This document shows, one piece after another, positions 1 to 4,319 of a stretch of DNA of 11,243 nucleotides. The stretch is from contig JBIOUF010000188.1 in the NCBI GenBank assembly GCA_044866695.1, forward strand, positions 1 through 11,243, written 5' to 3'. The DNA is from JBIOUF01 sp044866695 (GTDB lineage Bacteria; Actinomycetota; Actinomycetes; Propionibacteriales; Nocardioidaceae). Made by a program: the position numbers and the translations under genes. Positions within the stretch are counted from its first letter, which is position 1. Every line of letters starts with the position of its first letter. A model generated the notes under the pieces. That model saw nothing but the letters and a program-made list of their open reading frames with translations, was not told the origin of the DNA and did not search any database.

Positions 1-1
1 C

Positions 2-127
2 GACGGGAGGTTCCTGGTGCTGCCACACCCTGAGGTGGGCACGTTCTTCCAGCGGAAGGCAGCCGACCACGACGCGTGGATCCGCGGCATGCAGCGCTTC
101 GGGAAGTCGCTGCAGGTGGATGCGTAA
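2..127 (+). CDS. C-terminal end of a short-chain dehydrogenase/reductase (SDR), partial
   Basis: An open frame enters from the window edge and ends at TAA (125-127), giving 41 residues. The tail contains LVLPHPEVGTFFQRKAAD followed by a W-x-x-G-M-Q-R-F segment. This resembles the C-terminus of many actinobacterial SDR-family NAD(P)-dependent oxidoreductases, where a 'LPHPEV..' stretch and a basic amphipathic helix follow the Rossmann core. The NAD(P)-binding Gly-rich loop and the catalytic Ser-Tyr-Lys lie outside the window, so the substrate cannot be inferred. The family call is by recall of the tail only. The stop is only a few bases before the degenerate gene at 135, so the two may once have been adjacent genes on the same strand. 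Confidence 0.6.
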   Translation, partial: DGRFLVLPHPEVGTFFQRKAADHDAWIRGMQRFGKSLQVDA

Positions 128-134
128 CAGCTCC

Positions 135-375
135 GTGGACTGCCCCTCGCGACCGTCGCGCCCACCCTCGACGCTGGCGTGTTGCCTGTGCTCGCGGCCA
201 CGACCGCGAGGATGCACTGCGGCGGAGGTACGCCGTCGTCTTCGACACGGTAGCGACGAAGGGGTCCGCAAGGGTGTTGGCCCGACTGGTCGGTCAGGGA
301 GTGGTGGGGGCCGAGGCGCCGGGCCGTTACCCGGTCTATCACCTGAACCGTGAGCACGTAGCTGTCCCCACAGTA
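135..375 (+). pseudogene. Frameshifted remnant of a winged-helix DNA-binding domain (nucleotidyltransferase-associated type)
   Basis: No single frame gives a protein here, but pieces of three frames join into one sensible winged-helix domain. From about 140, frame 2 reads LPLATVAPTLDAGVLPVLAA, then hits TAG at 251. From about 208, frame 3 reads GCTAAEVRRRLRHGSDEGVRK. From about 274, frame 1 reads VLARLVGQGVVGAEAPGRYP and continues VYHLNREHVAVP. Joined, this resembles the N-terminal HTH found before nucleotidyltransferase domains in actinobacteria (helix, recognition helix, wing, then Y-x-L-N-R-E-H). A GTG-GAC at 135 may mark the old start. At least two indels are needed. The catalytic domain that should follow is absent and the tandem array begins instead. 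Sequencing error is a less likely explanation, given several shifts plus loss of the C-terminal part. Family assignment is from memory of the motif. Confidence 0.5.
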
Positions 376-410
376 AGGCCCACTGTCGGGCGCGTCTCGA
401 GGTCCGACGG

Positions 411-815
411 ACGCCGACTCGGCAGAACCTCCCGGGACCCCACGCCGACTCGGCACCCACCAGCCAGGAGCCCACGTCGACTCGGCAGAACGTCCCGCCC
501 TCATCGCGCCGAGCCGGCAGAACCTCCCGACCGCACTACGCCGAGTCGGCAGAACCTCCCGGGAGCTCACGCCGGCCCGGCGCCCACCAGCCAGGAGCCC
601 ACGCCGGCTCGGCACCCATCAGCCGGGAGCCCACGTCGACTCGGCAGAACGTCCCGCCCTCATCGCGCCGAGTCGGCAGAACGTCCCGACCGCACTACGC
701 CGAGTCGGCAGAACGTCCCGACCGCACTACGTCGAGTCGGCAGAACCTCCCGGGAGCTCACGCCGACTCGGCACCCATCAGCCGGGAGCCCACGCCGACT
801 CGGCAGAACCCGGCC
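411..815 (+). repeat. Imperfect tandem array, 13 units of 31-32 bp
   Basis: Aligning the sequence by eye on the core GCCGA[C/G]TCGGC gives units starting at 411, 442, 474, 506, 538, 569, 601, 633, 665, 697, 729, 760 and 792; the last is truncated near 815. Each unit has a conserved half, ACGCCGASTCGGCAGAAC or the variant with CGGCACCCA, and a second half drawn from only about four types: CTCCCGGGAGCTC, CACCAGCCAGGAGCCC, GTCCCGCCCTCATC and CTCCCGACCGCACT. The core is palindromic around its central base, so the C and G forms are reverse complements of each other. CTCCCGGGAG at 556-565 and 747-756 is a perfect palindrome. Units 3 (474) and 8 (633) are identical over 32 bp, which shows that blocks were duplicated. 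The period is not a multiple of three, so the long Arg/Pro/Thr-rich frame across it is probably not a protein. The following 816-880 shows nothing I can assign. Confidence 0.9.
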
Positions 816-880
816 GAGGCAGACACACCATGAAGCCGCGGTCCCCCGGCAAGGCAGGTCCGGCAGGGGCGCACGCGGCC

Positions 881-1333
881 CTACAGAGAGGGCCCGGCAG
901 ACCCTGGGACGTGCAGCACCGGGACCGTCGCAGCCCGGGTGAGGCGGCCCGGGAGGTCGACCCGGAGCCAGCGCGACAGCCGGGTCGGGAGCGTGCAGAC
1001 GACCACGGAGTCGAACTCAGACTCGGCGAGCAGCTCGCGTACCCGTGCGACCGGGTCGTGGTCGACCACCTCGCCCCGCGCCTGCACGCCGAGCCGCCTC
1101 AGCCGCTCGAGCTCATGGTCGACGCGGCCCTTCGCCAGCGCGTGCGCGATCTGCTCGGGGCTGGGGATGTAGCGGTCGATGGGGGGATAGTCCCACTGCG
1201 TCTCGCCCTCCGTCGCCGCGATGGGGGCGACGAGGACGAGCTCGACGCCACCGACCTCCAGGTACGGCTGGAGCGCCTGTTCGAGCTCCGGGCAGCCCAG
1301 TGTCTGGTTCGCCACGACCATGATCCTCGTCAT
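881..1333 (-). CDS. UspA-fold (universal stress protein-like) small protein
   Basis: This 150-residue cytosolic alpha/beta protein opens with a hydrophobic first strand (MTRIMVVANQTLGCPELEQA). It ends with DSVVVCTLPTRLSRWL followed by VDLPGRLTRAATVPVLHVPG, the order of last strands and helix seen in UspA folds. The usual ATP-binding signature G-x2-G-x9-G-[ST] is not visible, so nucleotide binding is doubtful. The start is ATG at 1333-1331, with an in-frame TGA immediately upstream and a weak GGGTGA before it, so no earlier start in this frame is possible. It points away from the kdp locus and is divergent from the DUF4118 gene. KdpD itself carries a UspA domain, so the position next to kdp may be meaningful, but a direct role in K+ signalling is inference. 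General stress protein of unknown function is the safe label. Confidence 0.75.
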   Translation of the reverse strand: MTRIMVVANQTLGCPELEQALQPYLEVGGVELVLVAPIAATEGETQWDYPPIDRYIPSPEQIAHALAKGRVDHELERLRRLGVQARGEVVDHDPVARVRELLAESEFDSVVVCTLPTRLSRWLRVDLPGRLTRAATVPVLHVPGSAGPSL

Positions 1334-1536
1334 TCACCCATCATGGGGGTCGGCCGTGGCCCCAGGAAGGGCCCACCGCCCCCCAGGCCCTCTTCGGACG
1401 ATCTCCTCGCTCAGCTAGGGCGGAGCGTTCGGTCAGCGATCTGGTCATGTCTGCGTCGTTATTGCGTCAAGGCCACTGGTTGCCTGCGTGGATCGCAATG
1501 ACACTGGTAGCGAGATGTCCCGAAGGAGTGACGCGC
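1334..1536. promoter_or_regulatory. Divergent intergenic region between the UspA-like and DUF4118 genes
   Basis: These 203 bp separate two divergently transcribed starts and so should contain promoters for both. I see no convincing -35/-10 pair. A short inverted repeat TGGGG...CCCCA (1344-1364) lies just upstream of the UspA-like start. TTGCCT at 1480-1485 could be a -35 for the rightward gene, but no good -10 follows. An in-frame ATG at 1447 exists for the rightward gene but lacks a ribosome binding site, so this stretch is treated as non-coding. Confidence 0.4.
1522..1528 (+). promoter_or_regulatory. Ribosome binding site GAAGGAG that fixes the DUF4118 gene start
   Basis: GAAGGAG at 1522-1528 is followed after 8 nt by GTG at 1537, which is in frame with the long open frame. 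The more upstream in-frame ATG at 1447 has no purine-rich stretch before it. The 30 residues between the two starts are not membrane-like and do not resemble the family start. Confidence 0.7.
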
Positions 1537-2310
1537 GTGGTCGAGAGGGTCTCTCAGTGGCCGCAGGCAGCGTGGTGGCGACCAGCGGTGCGGGTCGCCG
1601 CGGTTGCTGCGCCGCTGCTCACGTGCGCGATCCTGTCGACGGTCCGGGACACGGTCACTGCGGCCACGTCGGTCCTGGCGCTGGTCGTGTGGGTGGTGGC
1701 GGCCGCCGCCACCGGTGACCGGCTCGCCGGCATTCTCGCCGCGGTCTCGGCCGGCGCCTGGTTCGACTTCTTCCTGACCGAGCCGTACTTGCGATTCACC
1801 ATCGCAGACTCCGACGATATCGAAGCCACCGTGCTCCTCGTGCTGATCAGCTTCGCGGTCACCGAGGTCGCGCTGTGGGGACACCGACAGCAGGCTCAGG
1901 CCGCCCGACGCTCTGGCTACCTCGACGGGGTTGTCGATGCCGCCCGTGCTGTGGCTGACGGTGATGCGCCGATGGCGACGTTGGTCAACGTCGTGGGCGG
2001 GCACATCGTCGACGTACTCGGCGCCGTCAGCTGCCGATACATCGAAGGCCCGGTGTACGACGCGCGCGTCACCACCCTGGACCATGACGGCGTTCTCACC
2101 CGCGCCGGCCGCCCCGTCGATGTCGAACGCGACGGGCTCCCGACGGACGAGTACGTCGCCGTGCCCGTGCGGCGCGGCCATGAGGTCCTCGGCCACTTCT
2201 TGGTCACAGCGACCTCCCGCGCGATCTACCCGACTCGGGAACAGCGTCGCGTCGCGGTCCTCTTGGCAGACCAGCTCGCCGGCGTTCTGCACGACCACGG
2301 CGCATCCTGA
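1537..2310 (+). CDS. Kinase-less KdpD-like membrane protein: DUF4118 plus GAF-like domain
   Basis: This 257-residue protein, counted from GTG 1537, has four predicted membrane helices at about 18-36, 45-61, 63-80 and 95-115. The segment FDFFLTEPYLRFTIADSDD between helices 3 and 4 is the hallmark of DUF4118, the membrane domain of KdpD; the KdpD of this same window has YYFAPPIRTWTIAESQN at the equivalent place. Residues of roughly 140-255 look like a GAF domain (VAVPVRRGHEVLGHFLVTA, then a final helix with LLADQLAGVLHDHG). There is no H-box, N-box or G-box, so it cannot be a histidine kinase, and there is no N-terminal KdpD or UspA domain. It sits 175 bp before the kdp operon on the same strand. 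It may sense or modulate K+ or turgor, for example by pairing with KdpD, but that is inference. An alternative start is ATG 1447 (287 aa). Confidence 0.8.
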   Translation: MVERVSQWPQAAWWRPAVRVAAVAAPLLTCAILSTVRDTVTAATSVLALVVWVVAAAATGDRLAGILAAVSAGAWFDFFLTEPYLRFTIADSDDIEATVLLVLISFAVTEVALWGHRQQAQAARRSGYLDGVVDAARAVADGDAPMATLVNVVGGHIVDVLGAVSCRYIEGPVYDARVTTLDHDGVLTRAGRPVDVERDGLPTDEYVAVPVRRGHEVLGHFLVTATSRAIYPTREQRRVAVLLADQLAGVLHDHGAS

Positions 2311-2314
2311 GCGT

Positions 2315-2333
2315 CGACGGTTCGGCTCCGTCG
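2315..2333 (+). terminator. Small hairpin just after the DUF4118 gene, possible weak terminator
   Basis: CGACGG pairs with CCGTCG around the 7-nt loop TTCGGCT, starting 5 nt after the stop codon. No T-run follows, so termination is uncertain; it could equally be a chance or mRNA-stabilising hairpin. If it does not terminate, the DUF4118 gene could be co-transcribed with kdp. Confidence 0.25.
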
Positions 2334-2422
2334 TAGTCAGAACGTCAACAACTGACGGCGGCGCGTAGGGAAAGCGTCAGGAACACGCATTCCGGCTAGC
2401 GACCCCCCGCAGGGCGGTCTTG

Positions 2423-2471
2423 AGTGGTGGTGCCGCCTGTTCGACGAGGCGGTTGGAGTCGGCAGCCCACT
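2423..2471 (+). promoter_or_regulatory. Possible leader RNA structure abutting the first kdp ribosome binding site
   Basis: AGTGG (2423-2427) can pair with CCACT (2467-2471), enclosing a hairpin CCGCCT (2433-2438) / AGGCGG (2447-2452) with an 8-nt loop. The closing helix ends at the base directly before GGAAGGA, the ribosome binding site of the first operon gene. A second hairpin with one mismatch lies just upstream (2401-2419). Such pairing is easy to find in GC-rich DNA, so this is only a candidate for translational control. Confidence 0.25.
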
Positions 2472-2478
2472 GGAAGGA
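2472..2478 (+). promoter_or_regulatory. Strong ribosome binding site GGAAGGA of the 27-aa microprotein
   Basis: GGAAGGA lies 7 nt before ATG 2486. This is as good a ribosome binding site as any in the operon. Together with the stop-start overlap with kdpF, it is the main reason to accept the tiny upstream gene. Confidence 0.7.
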
Positions 2479-2485
2479 CACGACG

Positions 2486-2569
2486 ATGGCTGACCTCGGC
2501 CTCCTGGTTCTCACCATCGCCTTGTTCGTCCTCCTGGCTGTCGGGGTGAAGGGCGTGGAGCGGCTGTGA
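2486..2569 (+). CDS. 27-residue single-pass membrane microprotein, first gene of the kdp operon
   Basis: ATG 2486 to TGA 2567-2569 encodes 27 residues. The start is MADLGLLVLTIALF, a hydrophobic helix of about 18 residues runs through LLAVGV, and the end is the basic/acidic tail KGVERL. It is preceded by GGAAGGA and its stop overlaps the kdpF start by 4 bp (GTGA), so translation of kdpF is probably coupled to it. It resembles KdpF in size and layout: one helix and a C-terminal E-R-[L/F], compared with PERF in KdpF. It is not the canonical KdpF, which follows. I believe short frames of this kind occur before kdpF in other bacteria but know of no assigned function. It could be an extra small subunit of the pump, a KdpF paralogue, or a regulator. 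It is too short for most gene callers. Confidence 0.7.
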   Translation: MADLGLLVLTIALFVLLAVGVKGVERL

Positions 2570-2655
2570 CGGCGGTGAACCTGATCGGTCTGATCCTTGC
2601 GATCGGCCTGGGTGTCTTCGTGCTGATCGCGCTGCTGTTCCCGGAGCGGTTCTGA
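2566..2655 (+). CDS. kdpF: KdpF, small stabilising subunit of the K+-transporting ATPase
   Basis: GTG 2566 to TGA 2653-2655 encodes 29 residues, the same length as E. coli KdpF. It is one membrane helix (NLIGLILAIGLGVFVLIALL) with a C-terminal FPERF. In known KdpFABC complexes this peptide sits at the KdpA/KdpB interface and stabilises the pump. A GGAG lies 5 nt before the start. Its start overlaps the microprotein stop (GTGA), and its stop overlaps the kdpA start (TGATG), which fixes it as part of the operon. The GTG four codons later is a possible but less well spaced start. Confidence 0.85.
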   Translation: MTAVNLIGLILAIGLGVFVLIALLFPERF

Positions 2656-4319
2656 TGAGCGCGGGTTGGGCAGCCGCGCTGACTGTCGTCTCGTTGGTCG
2701 CTGCCTGGGTGGTGGCGTTCCGCTTCGTCGGCGACTACCTGTTCCGTGTCGTCACCTCGCCGCGGCACAACCGCGTGGAAAGGGGGATCTACCGCCTGGT
2801 CGGGGTGGACGCAGGCTCTGAGCAGAACGCCGGCGCCTACACCCGCAGCGTCCTGGCATTCTCGGTGTTCTCGATCCTGGCTCTCTACGGGCTGCAACGG
2901 CTGCAGGGTCACCTGTGGCTGAACGCCGGTCTACCCGGGGTGAAGTCGCACATCGCCTGGAACACCGCGGTCAGCTTCGTGACCAACACGAACTGGCAGG
3001 CCTACTCGGGTGAGTCGACGATGACCCACCTGACGCAGATGGCGGGGCTCGCGGTCCAGAACTTCCTGTCCGCCGCGGTCGGCATCGCTGTCGCGGTCGC
3101 GCTGATCCGGGGGCTGGCCCGCAGCCGGAGCGACCGGCTGGGGAACTTCTGGGTGGACCTGACCCGCTTGGTGGTCCGAGTGCTGTTGCCGATCGCGGTG
3201 CTGGGCACGGTCGCGTTCGTCGTCGCGGGTATGGTGCAGAACCTGTCCGCGGGAACCGATATCACCACGCTCACCGGGAGCTCACAGGTCGTCACCGGTG
3301 GCCCGGTGGCCAGCCAGGAGGTCATCAAGGAGCTCGGCACCAACGGTGGCGGCTTCTACAACGCCAACTCTGCGCACCCGTTCGAGAACCCCACGGCCTG
3401 GACGAACTGGCTGGAAGTCTTCCTGATCGGACTCATCCCATTCTCGCTGCCGCGCGTCTTCGGCCAGATGGTGGGCGACAGGCGTCAAGGCCTGGCGATC
3501 GTGGCTGCGATGGGGGTCATCGCGCTGACGTCGGTGGCGCTGCTCAACGTCACCGAGCTGGCCCACCCCGGCACGGTCCCGACTGCGATCGGGGCCTCGA
3601 TGGAGGGGCGGGAGGTCCGGTTCGGAACCGGCGGCTCGGCGACGTTCGCGGCCATGACCACGCTGACCTCGACCGGGGCCGTGGACTCCTTCCACGACTC
3701 CTACTCCGGCCTGGGCGGCGGGATCCTGCTCTTCAACATGATGCTCGGTGAGGTCGCCCCCGGCGGCGTGGGCTCGGGCTTGTACGGGATGCTCGTCCTC
3801 GCGATCTTCACGGTCTTCGTGGCCGGCCTGATGGTCGGTCGGACGCCGGAGTACCTCGGTAAGAAGATCGGCGCACGCGAGATCAAGCTTGCTTCGCTGT
3901 ACTTCCTGATCACGCCGTTCCTGGTGCTGGTCGGCACCGCGCTGGCGATGGCGAGCCCGGAGCAGCGGGCCTCGATGCTCAACCCCGGCATGCACGGCTT
4001 CTCGGAGGTGCTCTACGCGTTCACCTCGGCCAGCAACAACAACGGCTCGGCGTTCGCGGGTCTTACCGTCAACACCTGGTGGTACGACGTCGCCCTCGGA
4101 CTGTGCATGTTGCTGGGCCGCTTCCTTCCCATCGTGGTCGTGCTCGCACTGGCTGGCAGCCTGGCCAAACAGGCACCCGCCGCCGCGTCGGCCGGAACCA
4201 TGCCGACCCACACACCTCTGTTCGTCTGCATGCTCGTCGGCGTGACCTTGACCCTGGTCGCCCTGACCTTCCTGCCGGCCCTCGCGCTTGGCCCGATCGC
4301 GGAAGGACTCCCCCGATGA
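2655..4319 (+). CDS. kdpA: KdpA, K+-binding and translocating subunit of the Kdp ATPase
   Basis: This 554-residue multi-spanning membrane protein is close to the 557 of E. coli KdpA. KdpA is a member of the K+ channel/transporter superfamily with four pore-loop repeats forming the selectivity filter. All four signatures are visible: TNTNWQAYSGE at about 110-120, KELGTNGGGFYNANSAHPFE at about 224-243, TLTSTGAVDSFHDSY at about 335-350, and SASNNNGSAFAGLT at about 456-470. The start ATG overlaps the kdpF stop (TGATG), with GGAG 8 nt upstream. The last codon overlaps kdpB (ATGA). It binds K+ from outside and passes it through an intersubunit tunnel to KdpB. Nothing appears truncated or degenerate, so it is expected to be functional. 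Confidence 0.97.
   Translation: MSAGWAAALTVVSLVAAWVVAFRFVGDYLFRVVTSPRHNRVERGIYRLVGVDAGSEQNAGAYTRSVLAFSVFSILALYGLQRLQGHLWLNAGLPGVKSHIAWNTAVSFVTNTNWQAYSGESTMTHLTQMAGLAVQNFLSAAVGIAVAVALIRGLARSRSDRLGNFWVDLTRLVVRVLLPIAVLGTVAFVVAGMVQNLSAGTDITTLTGSSQVVTGGPVASQEVIKELGTNGGGFYNANSAHPFENPTAWTNWLEVFLIGLIPFSLPRVFGQMVGDRRQGLAIVAAMGVIALTSVALLNVTELAHPGTVPTAIGASMEGREVRFGTGGSATFAAMTTLTSTGAVDSFHDSYSGLGGGILLFNMMLGEVAPGGVGSGLYGMLVLAIFTVFVAGLMVGRTPEYLGKKIGAREIKLASLYFLITPFLVLVGTALAMASPEQRASMLNPGMHGFSEVLYAFTSASNNNGSAFAGLTVNTWWYDVALGLCMLLGRFLPIVVVLALAGSLAKQAPAAASAGTMPTHTPLFVCMLVGVTLTLVALTFLPALALGPIAEGLPR

Larger units (their letters stand above)
2311..2485 (+). promoter_or_regulatory. Probable kdp operon control region and 5' leader
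   Basis: This is the only sizeable gap ahead of the kdp genes, so the KdpE-controlled promoter is expected here. Visible elements are GTCAGAAC at 2336-2343, echoed as GTCAGGAAC at 2376-2384, a GTCA again at 2344, and the inverted repeat CGTCA-N5-TGACG at 2343-2357. OmpR-family regulators such as KdpE usually bind short direct repeats, so these are candidate sites. Weak -10-like hexamers TAGGGA (about 2367) and TAGCGA (about 2397) follow without good -35 boxes, which would fit an activator-dependent promoter. I compared the leader mentally with the c-di-AMP (ydaO) riboswitch that controls K+ genes in other bacteria and do not see its conserved blocks. Confidence 0.4.

Noticed and set aside
411..815. 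CRISPR array
   Set aside because: Units are directly adjacent with no unique spacers. The variable half is limited to about four recurring types, units diverge from each other, and no cas gene is present.
877..894. Hairpin GGCCCT/AGGGCC as terminator of the UspA-like gene
   Set aside because: It spans the stop codon and extends into the coding sequence instead of lying downstream of it, has a stem of only 6 bp and is not followed by a T-run.
76..942. 288-aa Arg/Pro/Thr-rich open frame through the repeat array
   Set aside because: It starts inside the SDR gene with no ribosome binding site, crosses a region whose period (31-32 bp) is not a multiple of three, and overlaps the UspA-like gene. 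GC-rich repeats stay open by chance. Only a short piece (about 274-365) reflects an old winged-helix gene.
1447..1536. 30-residue N-terminal extension of the DUF4118 protein from ATG 1447
   Set aside because: There is no ribosome binding site before ATG 1447, whereas GAAGGAG is ideally placed before GTG 1537, and the extension does not look like part of the family.
1459..2298. 279-aa minus-strand open frame opposite the DUF4118 gene, and similar long antisense frames across kdp
   Set aside because: They mirror real genes with clear domain motifs on the plus strand, are low-complexity and rich in Arg, Gly, Asp and His, and are typical antisense shadows of GC-rich coding DNA.
2456..2471. Sequence GAGTCGGCAGCCCACT before kdp resembling the array units
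   Set aside because: Only about a dozen bases match the GAGTCGGCA core, without the rest of the unit. This can be chance in DNA of this composition.
2311..2485. c-di-AMP (ydaO-type) riboswitch controlling kdp
   Set aside because: It would fit the biology of K+ genes, but I cannot find its conserved sequence blocks or long pseudoknotted architecture. The gap is only 175 bp and holds only simple hairpins.
4079..4315. 79-residue N-terminal extension of KdpB
   Set aside because: It lies inside kdpA, is Arg/Pro-rich, lacks resemblance to KdpB, and the ATG at 4316 has GGAAGGA and the standard ATGA overlap.
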